From Limiplasma sp031549415 (GTDB lineage: Bacteria > Bacillota > Clostridia > Christensenellales > Aristaeellaceae): DNA of 64,000 bases. A program made the position numbers and the translations under genes. Positions within the stretch are counted from its first letter, which is position 1. Every line of letters begins with the position of its first letter. Where the stretch lies: NCBI GenBank assembly GCA_031549415.1, contig JAVBPU010000006.1, forward strand, positions 1-64,000. Reading direction: 5' to 3'. Shown here piece after piece: positions 40,230 to 48,634 of the stretch. The notes beneath the pieces were generated by a model. The model was not told where the DNA came from. It ran no database searches and saw nothing but the letters and a program-made list of their open reading frames with translations.

Positions 40230-41825
40230 TTACATACCGGCTTCCATCAACAGTCCCACCACGCTGGCAGGCATCATGGACATCACGGACATCAGAAGCT
40301 GCATGGCGGAGGTGGAAAGTTCCTGGCCCAGGGCTTCCAGCTCCGTTCCGCTCATTTTCAGCGGCTGCTTGGAAGTTTCCGGGGTGGCTGCCTCCAGGGA
40401 GGCGAAGCGGCCATCCGGCTCCGTAGCTTGGCTGTGAATGTTCAGCGTCAGGAATTGGCCCAGGCCTTCAGCGGGAGCGGGCGCAGGGGCAGCCTCAATC
40501 GCGCTGGCGGTTTCAGGCCCGGTTGCCGCAGAACTGGGCTGCGAAGCGGCTTCCATCTGTGCCAAAACGGCTTGGGGCAGAAGAAGCTCAATGCTTACGT
40601 CGTTCGCGTCCGCGGCAGCCTTCGCCACCACGTTGACCTGGAACACGTCCACGCCGTTGGCCACAGCGCCCACCACAAAAGTGGTTTCTTCGCCCTCTTT
40701 GGCGGCATAGCCCTTCAGGTTCATTTTCGTGCTCTTGTGGTCGTCCACGTCCACGTTGAATTCCCAGTTGGTTTCGCTCATTTCCGTGACCAGGCCGCTA
40801 AGGGTGAAGTTGGCCTCCGGAGCGCCTTGCATGTCCATGGAGAAGGCATGGTTCTTGGTATCGCCCGTGGTGAGGCGGTTATACAGCAGGTCCATGGCGA
40901 TGTTTTGGGCGGGCTGGGAACCGTTTTCAGGCACGGTGACGGCCATGGGTATGGTCATGGACACCGGCTCCTCCTGGGCATTAGTCAGGACGGTGATGGG
41001 CATTTTCCATTCCATTTTGGCGATTTCAGCCTTGCCCTCGGCCATGGTCTCCTGGATTTTGGCGTCCAGCTCTTCTGGGGAGAGCGTGGGGAAGCTGGGG
41101 GCCAGCTGCCCCTTCATCATGTCCTTCATGTACTGGGTGTCAAACATGGCTAGCATGTCTTCCTTGGTGTACTCCATCACGGTTTGCGTGGTGGCGGGAT
41201 CGTGGCTGGGGTCGGTAAACTCGCCCTGGGTGACAACAGCGCGTTTCATAATATCTTCAACGATCTTCACCATGGCCTCGTCGCCGCTGAATTGTTGCAT
41301 CAAGGCGTCATGGACGGCTTTTTCGTCCGCAGGGGCCTGCAGGGAGCCAGCCTCCATGTGGGGGATTTCTTTGCCTAGAATGGCGTCTTTCAGGCTGCTG
41401 AACTGGGTGGCAGCCATGGGGTTAGCGCTGGCGCCCGCCATTTCCGTCATGCTTTGCATGCCCTTTTCCAGATCCTCCCAGGCAAAGAAAAAGGGGTAGG
41501 CGGCCAGCTGGGGGATTTGGGCAAACAGGCCGGATTCATCCGCACGGAAGGTGGTGGTCAGCGCTTCCTTGCCGTCCAGCAACAGGGAGAATCCGCCATA
41601 GCCGCCCTTTTGGCCGGTGACTTGAAGGGCCAGGGCTTTCAGCAGGTCCGCAACGCCGGCGTTCTTGGCCAGGCTTTCGCCGGGGGTGGCGGTGAGGGTG
41701 GTAACGATTTGCTTGCCGTTTTCCCAGGCGGTATCCGCCCAGGTGGGCGCCGCAGTTTCCGCCAGCGCGGAAAGGGGCAGCAACAGCGCAAGCACAAGGC
41801 TGAGAACGCGATAGGTTTTCTTCAT
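40230..41825 (-). CDS. Secreted protein of unknown function (531 residues)
   Basis: 531 residues with a clear signal peptide (MKKTYRVLSLVLALLLPLSALA-E). The mature protein is rich in Ala, Met, Glu and Thr, with two broadly similar beta-rich halves: FSLLLDGKEALTTTFRAD and FTLSGLVTEMSETNWEFNVDVD style segments. A Pro/Ala-rich linker (about 425-445) and a hydrophobic Met-rich C-terminus (MQLLMSVMSMMPASVVGLLM) follow. The C-terminal hydrophobic stretch could be a membrane anchor. No catalytic motif is seen and I do not recognise the family. It has its own promoter and terminator and is therefore monocistronic. Confidence 0.6.
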   Translation of the reverse strand: MKKTYRVLSLVLALLLPLSALAETAAPTWADTAWENGKQIVTTLTATPGESLAKNAGVADLLKALALQVTGQKGGYGGFSLLLDGKEALTTTFRADESGLFAQIPQLAAYPFFFAWEDLEKGMQSMTEMAGASANPMAATQFSSLKDAILGKEIPHMEAGSLQAPADEKAVHDALMQQFSGDEAMVKIVEDIMKRAVVTQGEFTDPSHDPATTQTVMEYTKEDMLAMFDTQYMKDMMKGQLAPSFPTLSPEELDAKIQETMAEGKAEIAKMEWKMPITVLTNAQEEPVSMTIPMAVTVPENGSQPAQNIAMDLLYNRLTTGDTKNHAFSMDMQGAPEANFTLSGLVTEMSETNWEFNVDVDDHKSTKMNLKGYAAKEGEETTFVVGAVANGVDVFQVNVVAKAAADANDVSIELLLPQAVLAQMEAASQPSSAATGPETASAIEAAPAPAPAEGLGQFLTLNIHSQATEPDGRFASLEAATPETSKQPLKMSGTELEALGQELSTSAMQLLMSVMSMMPASVVGLLMEAGM

Positions 41826-41868
41826 GGGAATCCTCCTACTTTATGATAAGTTGATTGTGACTGTGCTT

Positions 41869-41897
41869 ATTATATCGAAAAACGGGGAGATTGTCAC
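41869..41897 (-). promoter_or_regulatory. Promoter of the 531-residue secreted protein
   Basis: Minus strand GTGACA (complement of 41892-41897), 17 bp, TATAAT (complement of 41869-41874). Confidence 0.75.
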
Positions 41898-41963
41898 TCA
41901 AAGAACAAGATTTGTCAAAAGAGGCCGCTGAAATGTCCAAAATCGCGGCTGAGGCGAAATGCG

Positions 41964-43082
41964 CTACACCGGGAGCCGGAAGGTGTCTGGATGGCCAGGA
42001 TCAAAGCACTCATTGGCCCACATCAAGGTATACATGGGCGTATCGCCCGTATTCTCAATGTTGTGGGTGTAGCCGGGGGGAATGTCCACCACGGAGGGCG
42101 GATGGCCGGAAACGGAATAGGTCAAAATCTCCGGGTCTCCGTCCACCCGGCGAAAGCGGATGACCCCTTCCCCGGCGAGGACGATAAATTTTTCATGCTT
42201 GGTCTGGTGCCAGTGGTCTCCCTTTAGGATATGGGGAAGGCTCACGTTCAGGCTCACCTGGCCATAGCCGTCCATGTGCAGCAACTCGGCAAAGGAACCC
42301 CGGGCATCGCTGTGCACCACCGGCGTGCGGGCAAAGTCCGTGGTGGGCAAAAAGCTTAAATAAGTAGCGAAGAGCTTCCGCACAAAGGGGTCGCTTTGGT
42401 CCACCACTTGCAGCGCGTCCCGGCTGTCCTTAAAGAGGTTCAGCAGGCGGACCATCTCGCCTAGGGTGACGGAATGCTCCGGCCCAGCTTTGCAAAAGCC
42501 GCCTTCCCGGGTGGGGCGGCCCTCCAGGGCGCGCAAAAACTCGTCCACGATGTCGTCGATATACACCAGGCGCACCACGGCGGCAGGATCGCTGACCTGG
42601 ATGGGAAGCCCCCGGCTGATGTTGTGGCAAAAGGTGGCCACCGCGCTGTTATACTGAGGACGGCTCCATTTGCCAAAGGCGTTGGTGAGGCGGTAGAGAT
42701 AGGTGGCCGCCCCTGTGCGCTGGCCATAGGCCCGCAGGGCCTCTTCCGCTTGCAGCTTGCTGCGGCCATAGGGGTTATCCAAGGCCGCCTGGGTGGTGCT
42801 GCTCAGCAGCACGGGGGGGCGCTTGGCCGCTTCCAGCTGGGCCAGCAGCTGCTGGGTGAAATCCGCGTTGCCCTGCGCAAACTCCTTTTCGTCCTTGGGT
42901 CGGTTGACGCCCGCCAGGTGGTACACAAAATCGGCCTGGGCGCAGGCCTGGGCCAGCTCTTCCGCGGAGGTTTCTACATCCACGGGCCAAAGGGTGAAAT
43001 CCCGGGCCTGGGCTTCCGTTTCCAAGGTGGCACGAAGGTTGCGGCCCATAAAGCCGTTTGCGCCAGTAAGCAGGATATGCAT
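41964..43082 (-). CDS. capF: CapF-like bifunctional SDR/cupin UDP-sugar reductase
   Basis: 372 residues. The N-terminal extended-SDR domain (about 1-240) has NAD(P)-binding TGANGFMGRNL (6-16) and YGRSK (105-109). The C-terminal cupin domain (about 245-372) has DHWHQTKHEKFIVLAGEG and the terminal GYTHNIENTG. This two-domain layout is that of CapF/WbjC, which converts a UDP-4-keto sugar into UDP-N-acetyl-L-talosamine-type products in capsule synthesis (toward UDP-L-FucNAc). The usual partners (CapE, CapG) are absent here, so it may serve a scattered surface-polysaccharide pathway. It is divergent from a glycosyltransferase-like gene. Confidence 0.88.
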   Translation of the reverse strand: MHILLTGANGFMGRNLRATLETEAQARDFTLWPVDVETSAEELAQACAQADFVYHLAGVNRPKDEKEFAQGNADFTQQLLAQLEAAKRPPVLLSSTTQAALDNPYGRSKLQAEEALRAYGQRTGAATYLYRLTNAFGKWSRPQYNSAVATFCHNISRGLPIQVSDPAAVVRLVYIDDIVDEFLRALEGRPTREGGFCKAGPEHSVTLGEMVRLLNLFKDSRDALQVVDQSDPFVRKLFATYLSFLPTTDFARTPVVHSDARGSFAELLHMDGYGQVSLNVSLPHILKGDHWHQTKHEKFIVLAGEGVIRFRRVDGDPEILTYSVSGHPPSVVDIPPGYTHNIENTGDTPMYTLMWANECFDPGHPDTFRLPV

Positions 43083-43112
43083 TGAACGCCCTCCCCTTGT
43101 GTTGGTGTCCCT

Positions 43113-43141
43113 ATGATACAGGAAAACCAGAAAAGTGTCAA
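43113..43141 (-). promoter_or_regulatory. Promoter of capF
   Basis: Minus strand TTGACA (complement of 43136-43141), 17 bp, TATCAT (complement of 43113-43118). Confidence 0.75.
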
Positions 43142-43171
43142 GAAAGGCAAGAGATACAAGGCATTCACGGC

Positions 43172-43200
43172 TTGACGGCGGCGGGAATCCCCCCTATAAT
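43172..43200 (+). promoter_or_regulatory. Promoter of the glycosyltransferase-like gene
   Basis: TTGACG (43172-43177), 17 bp, TATAAT (43195-43200), divergent from the capF promoter. Confidence 0.78.
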
Positions 43201-43229
43201 GGTAGCAGATTGTACCAAAGGAGCTTGTC

Positions 43230-44801
43230 ATGCTGGGAGTTCGTTTGCTGGTGGTACTTAGCCAGTGCGGGGGGATGGAGGAGCTGGCGGACACGGTGCT
43301 GGGCGCCGTGGCTGCCGCCGCGCGGCCCTTTTCCCTGCGCTTTGCCCTGCCCCGGGGCATGGAAGAGATTTTGGACCAGCTGCCCCGGGAGGCGGTAGGG
43401 GGCGTTACGCTGCAAAACACCCTGGTGTTTTATGAGGAGGAGCAGGGGCTGGCCGGGGTCTTGCCCTTGCTGACGGACGAGACCCACTTCCTGTCCCTCA
43501 AAGGCCCCTATGCCTTCCAGGAGAAATGGGACCAGGAGCTGCTAGGCCGGCTGCAAAGGCTGCCGGAGCGAAAGGGCCTTTTGACCGCCACCCTCAGCGG
43601 TCAGGAGGAAGCGCTGCCGCCGCAGGCCTACTTGCCTGCCTTTGGCCAGGTGTTCCGGGAGGACGGCATCCGGCTGGCGAGGGGCTTGCCCCTGGTGTGC
43701 GCGGAGGCCCCGGTCAAGACCTTGGTGGTGGACCCGGGCCTGGTGGCGGGCTTGGTGGATTTTTTGCACCAGGCGGAGCTTTTGGAAGCCTGGCTGTCCA
43801 TTGCGGCTTTTGTGGCGGGGTTTCCCGTATATGCCCTGGAGCAGGTGGTGCTGTGGCCCATTCGCAAGCCGCCTGGGCGTTGGCTGCAACGGCCCGGCCC
43901 GGATTCCCTGCCCAAGCATTTTTGGGCGCGTTTTGAGCAGTTTGCGGGCATCAGCCTGGAACAGCGGCTGGTGGGGGTGCGCAGTAGCTTGGGCTTGTTT
44001 TCCAATGAGGGGAGCTATGCCCAGCGCATGCCCATGCCCAAGAAGCTGGCCCTGCAGGCCAAGGCCATCCTGGCGCGGGTTTCCAGGCCCACACCCCTGG
44101 TGGTCACCGCCTTTGTGGACCTGCCCGACGCGCTGAAGCCCACAGCGTTATATGTGCTGCGCTTTGGGTTCTTGCGGGCGCTGACCCATCTGCCCTTGCT
44201 GCTTTATGTGGGCGGCGGGCAGGAGCGGTCCCTGAGAATGCATTTTCCAAACGCGGTCAGCTATCCGGACAATGCGCTGCTGCCCAAGGCCTTGCTGGCC
44301 CAGGGCATGACCCCCTCCCAGCATATGAAGCGCAACAAGTGGCTGCTTTTGCAGCGGGCCATGAGAACCTACCTTGGCTTTTCCCATTATGCCTGGCTGA
44401 ATTTTGACGCGCTGCGCCATCCCATTTGCCCCCAGACCCGGCCGGATTTTTCGGCGCTGATGGACGGCACAGTCCATTTGGCTGTGGTGGAGGGGGAGCT
44501 GGACGGCTCTTTCCTGGTGGTGCCCCAAGGGCTGCTGAAGCTGTTCAGCCGGGAGGTGCAAGGGCTGACCCAGATGGATGCCGCCGCCAAGCGGAGCTTT
44601 TCGGAAGGGAGCCTGCTGCGGCGGCTGGTGGAAAAGTTTCCGGACCTTTTCACGCTGCATCCCATGCCACGCAAGGGCTTGCTGTTTATGACGGGCTTTG
44701 AGCCCTGGCTTTTATGTGAGGAAACCAGGGCGCTGCTGGCCCAGGGGGAGCCGCCCATTCGGCCGCAAGGGGCCAAACAAGGAGGAACAGCCAATGAATG
44801 A
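43230..44801 (+). CDS. Putative two-domain glycosyltransferase-like protein
   Basis: 523 residues, cytoplasmic, with no signal or membrane segment that I trust. The N-terminal half has a GT-A-like rhythm: LLVVLSQCGGMEELADTV, a FLSLKGPYAF segment, TLSGQEEALPP and a region ending PPGRWLQRPG. The C-terminal half (about 270-500) resembles YibB/HtrL-type glycosyltransferase-like domains: KWLLLQRAMRTYLGFSHYAWLNFD, then a metal-site-like HLAVVEGELDGSFLVVP. No certain DxD motif is visible. It lies opposite capF, suggesting surface glycan work. The family call is tentative; the gene itself is well supported by promoter, ribosome binding site and coupling to the next gene. Confidence 0.65.
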   Translation: MLGVRLLVVLSQCGGMEELADTVLGAVAAAARPFSLRFALPRGMEEILDQLPREAVGGVTLQNTLVFYEEEQGLAGVLPLLTDETHFLSLKGPYAFQEKWDQELLGRLQRLPERKGLLTATLSGQEEALPPQAYLPAFGQVFREDGIRLARGLPLVCAEAPVKTLVVDPGLVAGLVDFLHQAELLEAWLSIAAFVAGFPVYALEQVVLWPIRKPPGRWLQRPGPDSLPKHFWARFEQFAGISLEQRLVGVRSSLGLFSNEGSYAQRMPMPKKLALQAKAILARVSRPTPLVVTAFVDLPDALKPTALYVLRFGFLRALTHLPLLLYVGGGQERSLRMHFPNAVSYPDNALLPKALLAQGMTPSQHMKRNKWLLLQRAMRTYLGFSHYAWLNFDALRHPICPQTRPDFSALMDGTVHLAVVEGELDGSFLVVPQGLLKLFSREVQGLTQMDAAAKRSFSEGSLLRRLVEKFPDLFTLHPMPRKGLLFMTGFEPWLLCEETRALLAQGEPPIRPQGAKQGGTANE

Positions 44802-45294
44802 GCCCAAAGGGAACGCGGGGGAGGTGCGGGATGTGCGCACCGTGGCCCATAGCCGGGCGGAACAGGTGCATATCATTCTGCCCGGCGATGTGAACGCCAG
44901 CTTTCAACTGTTTGGCGGGCTGCTGATGCAATGGATTGACATCGTGGCGGCGGTGGTGGCGCGCAAACACTGCTCTTGCCAAGTGATTACCGCTGCGGTG
45001 GACCATTTGGAGTTTTTGGCCCCGGCGCGGCTGAATGATGTGGTGGTGCTGCTGGGCCGCATGACCTATGCGGGGCGCACCAGCATGGAGGTCTGCGTGG
45101 AAACCTTTGTGGAGCAGATGGAAAATGGGGGCAAGCGCCAGCGGGTGAACCAGGCCTTTGTGACCATGGTGGCCCTGGACCATGACAGGCGCCCCACGGT
45201 GGTGCCCAGGCTGCTGCCGGAAACCCAGCAGGAGATTGACGATTACGAGGCAGGAAAGAAGCGCCGGGCCGAGAGGCAGCGCACGGTCACCTGA
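44794..45294 (+). CDS. Hotdog-fold acyl-CoA thioesterase
   Basis: 166 residues from ATG 44794, overlapping the previous gene by 8 bp. It is a single hotdog domain of the YciA/BFIT type: FQLFGGLLMQWIDIVAAVVARKH (the catalytic Asp in QWID), VDHLEFLAPARLNDVVVLLG and AGRTSMEVCVETFVE. It hydrolyses acyl-CoA thioesters; chain length cannot be told. Its coupling to the glycosyltransferase-like gene probably reflects transcription rather than a shared pathway. The C-terminus is a basic helix. Confidence 0.88.
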   Translation: MNEPKGNAGEVRDVRTVAHSRAEQVHIILPGDVNASFQLFGGLLMQWIDIVAAVVARKHCSCQVITAAVDHLEFLAPARLNDVVVLLGRMTYAGRTSMEVCVETFVEQMENGGKRQRVNQAFVTMVALDHDRRPTVVPRLLPETQQEIDDYEAGKKRRAERQRTVT

Positions 45295-45304
45295 CGTTTT
45301 CCCT

Positions 45305-46402
45305 TTACAGCTTCACCGGCTGGCCCGTTTTGGCGGACTGGTAGATGGCTTCCAGAATCTGCGTCACCACCAGCGCCTGCTCCGGCTTCGTGACCAGCGG
45401 CCCCTGGCCCCGCACATGGGCGATCCAGGACGCGGCCTCATACACGCCTGGGTCCACGCTGTCCACCAGATTGTAGGCCACATCGCTCATATGCATGGCA
45501 GGGTAGGTTTCAAAGGTTTTGGAGAAGCGCTCGCCATTCAGGCGCAGGGGAGAATCCTTCGGGCCCAGCAGGTCCGCGCCGCCTTGGGTGCCGCATAGCA
45601 CGGTTTTGGCTTCCTGCGCCAGCAGGGTATTCAGCGCCCAGCTGCTTTCCAGCACAATGGTGGCACCGTTTTTCATGCGGATGAAGCCAAAGGCGCTGTC
45701 CTCCACGGTGTACTGTTTCGGGTCCCAGGGGCCCCAGGCGTTGGCGGCGTTCTCCCGGTCGCCCAGTTTGCGGTACACGCTGCCCATCACCAGGTCCGGT
45801 TCGTAATTGTCCATCATCCACAGGGTCAAATCCAGGGCGTGGGTGCCAATGTCGATGAGGGGGCCGCCGCCCTGTTTTTCTGCGTCCAAAAACACGCCCC
45901 AGGTGGGCACCGCCCGGCGGCGAAGGGCCAGGGCCCGGGCGTAGTAGATTTCACCCAAATCGCCTTGCTCGCAGCATTGCTTCAGGTATTGGCACTCCGG
46001 CAGGAACCGGGTCTGGTAGCCGATGGAAAGCTTGCGGCCGGTTTTGTTCCGGCAGTCCAGCATGGCTTTGGCCTCTTTGGCATTGATGGCCATGGGCTTT
46101 TCGCACATCACATCCAGGCCCGCCTCCATGGCGGCGCAGGAGATTTCCCCGTGGCTGCTGTTGGGGGTCAGCACATGCACCACCTGCAAACCCGGGTGTT
46201 TTAACATTTCACGATAATCGGTATAGGCCTTTGCGCCCGGCGCGCCAAATTCCTGGGCGGCTGTTTGCGCCCGTTCCTCAATCAAGTCGCAAAAGGCCGC
46301 CAGCTTCACGCCCTCCACCTGCAAAAGGGCCGGGATGTGCTTGCCCCGGGCGATGCCGCCGCAGCCGATGATCCCCACCAAAAGATCCTGTTGCTTGTCC
46401 AT
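45305..46402 (-). CDS. Gfo/Idh/MocA family oxidoreductase
   Basis: 365 residues from ATG 46402 with GCAAGGAGG. The N-terminal Rossmann domain has GIIGCGGIARGKHIPAL (10-26) and the family hallmark CEKPMAINAKEAKAML with the conserved Lys. The C-terminal substrate domain has GGGPLIDIGTHALDLTLWMM, containing the conserved D-x-x-x-H pair. These enzymes oxidise or reduce sugars, inositols or related substrates with NAD(P). Its own promoter lies upstream and it converges on the thioesterase gene. The substrate is undetermined. Confidence 0.9.
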   Translation of the reverse strand: MDKQQDLLVGIIGCGGIARGKHIPALLQVEGVKLAAFCDLIEERAQTAAQEFGAPGAKAYTDYREMLKHPGLQVVHVLTPNSSHGEISCAAMEAGLDVMCEKPMAINAKEAKAMLDCRNKTGRKLSIGYQTRFLPECQYLKQCCEQGDLGEIYYARALALRRRAVPTWGVFLDAEKQGGGPLIDIGTHALDLTLWMMDNYEPDLVMGSVYRKLGDRENAANAWGPWDPKQYTVEDSAFGFIRMKNGATIVLESSWALNTLLAQEAKTVLCGTQGGADLLGPKDSPLRLNGERFSKTFETYPAMHMSDVAYNLVDSVDPGVYEAASWIAHVRGQGPLVTKPEQALVVTQILEAIYQSAKTGQPVKL

Positions 46403-46454
46403 AAAAAAGCCTCCTTGCGCCTTGTTTGTATGCAATCGTTTTTCTGTTAGGAAG

Positions 46455-46483
46455 AGTATACGACAAGCAGGGGAAAAAGACAA
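46455..46483 (-). promoter_or_regulatory. Promoter of the Gfo/Idh/MocA gene
   Basis: Minus strand TTGTCT (complement of 46478-46483), 17 bp, TATACT (complement of 46455-46460). Confidence 0.65.
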
Positions 46484-46544
46484 TGTGCGATAAGGATCGG
46501 CTGACCGCGGCTACGGGGCTGCCGCCCTTGAGAATCCCTTGACT

Positions 46545-46621
46545 GAAACGCCCATGAAATGGGCATTTCAGAGATGGGTTCAAGGCGTAGCCCTGATGGG
46601 GTACAGGGGTGAAACCTCTGT
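46545..46621. repeat. Modular palindromic intergenic repeat, copy C
   Basis: GAAACGCCCAT-GAA-ATGGGCATTTC (46545-46569), an AAGGCGTAGCCCT module (46582-46594) and ACAGGGGTGAAACCTCTGT (46603-46621). The spacing between the first palindrome and the second module is the same as in copy B (CAGAGATGGGTT). Confidence 0.75.
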
Positions 46622-46645
46622 ATTGGGGTTACTCAACAGCCTTTT

Positions 46646-46676
46646 AGGGCTGCCGCGTTTTCTTTGCGGCAGCCCC
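46646..46676 (-). terminator. GC-rich hairpin downstream of the VWA gene
   Basis: AGGGCTGCCGC (46646-46656) pairs with GCGGCAGCCCC (46666-46676), 18 bp past the end of the gene. No T tract follows on the minus strand, so terminator function is uncertain. Confidence 0.5.
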
Positions 46677-46693
46677 AAAAGGAACGAAATCCA

Positions 46694-48634
46694 TCATTCC
46701 GCCGGGGAAAGGCCCCTTTTCGCCTGGCTGACCAAATAGAGCAGCTCCTCCTTGTATACGTCCCCGGTAAGGGTTTGGACGCCCCGCAGCAGTTCCAGCA
46801 CCTGGTCATAGCTGGCATCGCCTTTGAACTCGCTGTCGCGCAGCAGCATGCCGAACTCCGCCACCGCCGCCGAAAAGCGCAGGTTGTCGCTCATGGACGC
46901 TTTGACCATGCTGGCATCCATGGGATAGCTGTACAGCTTGCTGGTGTCGCCCTCCGGCTCCTTGGCCCGAATGTTCACCGTCAGCCATTCCGGGTTGCTG
47001 CTGGTGGCAGCGGTTTGATACTTGGTTTCCGCCGCGTCCATCACCATGGGGCTGTCCAGGGGCACGATCTCATACAGGGCGGTGACCCGGTGGCCGCTGC
47101 CCACTTCACCGCCGTCCTTGCGGTCGTCGGCAAAGTCCTCGGCCTCCATCAAGCGGTTTTCGTAGCCGATGAGGCGGTACCCCATGATTTTGGCCGGGTT
47201 GAAGTCCACTTGCAGCTTCACGTCCTTGGCAACGGTCAGGAAGGTAGCGCCGATTTCCTCCACCAGGGCCTTGCGTGCCTCATGAATGGTGTCAATATAG
47301 GCATAGTTGCCATTGCCGTGGTCTGCCAGGGCTTCCAGTTTGTTGTCCTTGTAGTTGCCGTCGCCAAAGCCCAGCACGCTCAGGAACACGCCGTCCTTGC
47401 GCTTGTCTTCAATCAGGCGGGTGAGGGAGCCCTCGTCGCTGACGCCGATGTTCAGGTCCCCATCCGTGGCCAGGATGACCCGGTTGCTGCCGCCCGGCAG
47501 GAGGTGCTTTTTGGCGATCTCGTAGGCGGTGGTGATCCCCGCCGCCCCGGCGGTGCCGCCACCGGCATACATGTCCTCCAGGGCTTCCATGATGCGGGTT
47601 TTCTCGCTGGCGGGCACGCCATCCAGCACCACCCGGTCCTCCCCGGCATAGGTGACGATGGACACGAGGTCTGCGGGTTTCAGCTCTTCCAGCAGCAGCC
47701 CAAAGGAACGCTTCACCAGGGGAAGCTTGTTGGGTTCGTCCATGCTGCCGGAGACGTCGATGAGGAATACCAGGTTTTGCGGGGGTACGCTCTTGGTGTC
47801 GATTTTCTTGGCCTGCAAGCCCACCAGCAGCAGCTGGGTGTCCTTGTTCCAGGGGCAGGGGGCTACCTCCAGGGTGACGCCAAAGGGCTCGTTGTCCTTG
47901 GGCAGGGCATAGTCATAATGGAAGTAATTGAGCATCTCCTCGATGCGCACGCTGTCCGGGGTAACGGCCTGCCCTTGCAGCAGGCTGGCCCGCAGCTGGG
48001 CATAGGAGGCGGTGTCCACATCCGCGGCAAAGGTGGAAAGGGGCGAGGTCTTGGTGGAAAGGAAGCGGTTTTCCTGGATGAAGTTGTATTCGTTGGTGTT
48101 CCAGTCCGGAGCGGTGGGGGCGTAGGCAAAGGAGCCAGCCGCGCCGGGGAGAGGGACCGCGCCCAGGATCATGTCTGTATCCTCAATCACCCACTCGCCC
48201 TCGGGGGCGGCGGCGTCCATCAGGGGCGGAGCGGCGCCCGTTTCGGCAGCTGTTTCAGCAACGGTTTTAGCGCTGGTTTCAGCATCCATCGGAGGGGCTA
48301 TGGGCGCGTCCGTGGAGGGCTTGGCCGCATTGCTTTGGAGTACAGCCCCGCCTTGGTCTACCACGGCGGGAACCAAAGGAAGGGTATTGGTTTGCAGCAG
48401 GGGCGTGAGGACCAGTACGGCCGCGGCTGCGACTGCCAGCACGCCGCCGCCCCAGGCCAGAATTTTTTGCGAGTTCCAATGGGGTTTCTCGGGCTTTTGC
48501 ACCGTATTTTTCATGTTTGTCTCCTCCTTTTCTTGGGCGGCGGAGGAAGCTTCCAGCAGGGCGATGGTTTTGGCTTCCAGATCCTCGTGAAACGGAAGCT
48601 GGTCCATGGCTTTGCGGTATAGGTCATGCTTCAT
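46694..48634 (-). CDS. Membrane-anchored VWA protein (YfbK-like) partnered with an ECF sigma factor
   Basis: 646 residues from ATG 48634 (GGAGGAGC upstream). A cytoplasmic N-terminal segment of about 55 residues and one membrane helix (about 58-80) are followed by a low-complexity Ala/Pro linker. Next come a VWA N-terminal region (about 175-260, NEYNFIQENRFLSTKTSPLSTFAADVDTASY, the YfbK signature), a VWA domain with MIDAS DVSGSMD (293-299), and a DUF3520-like C-terminus ending QAKRGLSP. The gene overlaps the upstream ECF sigma gene by 11 bp, the position normally held by an anti-sigma factor. The short cytoplasmic N-terminus may therefore restrain the sigma factor; this is inference from architecture. 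Confidence 0.85.
   Translation of the reverse strand: MKHDLYRKAMDQLPFHEDLEAKTIALLEASSAAQEKEETNMKNTVQKPEKPHWNSQKILAWGGGVLAVAAAAVLVLTPLLQTNTLPLVPAVVDQGGAVLQSNAAKPSTDAPIAPPMDAETSAKTVAETAAETGAAPPLMDAAAPEGEWVIEDTDMILGAVPLPGAAGSFAYAPTAPDWNTNEYNFIQENRFLSTKTSPLSTFAADVDTASYAQLRASLLQGQAVTPDSVRIEEMLNYFHYDYALPKDNEPFGVTLEVAPCPWNKDTQLLLVGLQAKKIDTKSVPPQNLVFLIDVSGSMDEPNKLPLVKRSFGLLLEELKPADLVSIVTYAGEDRVVLDGVPASEKTRIMEALEDMYAGGGTAGAAGITTAYEIAKKHLLPGGSNRVILATDGDLNIGVSDEGSLTRLIEDKRKDGVFLSVLGFGDGNYKDNKLEALADHGNGNYAYIDTIHEARKALVEEIGATFLTVAKDVKLQVDFNPAKIMGYRLIGYENRLMEAEDFADDRKDGGEVGSGHRVTALYEIVPLDSPMVMDAAETKYQTAATSSNPEWLTVNIRAKEPEGDTSKLYSYPMDASMVKASMSDNLRFSAAVAEFGMLLRDSEFKGDASYDQVLELLRGVQTLTGDVYKEELLYLVSQAKRGLSPAE

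Noticed and set aside
46664..48622. Long open frame on the plus strand opposite the VWA gene
   Set aside because: The minus frame has VWA motifs, a ribosome binding site and coupling to the sigma gene. The plus frame is His/Gly/Gln-rich, which is the usual antisense shadow of a GC-rich gene.
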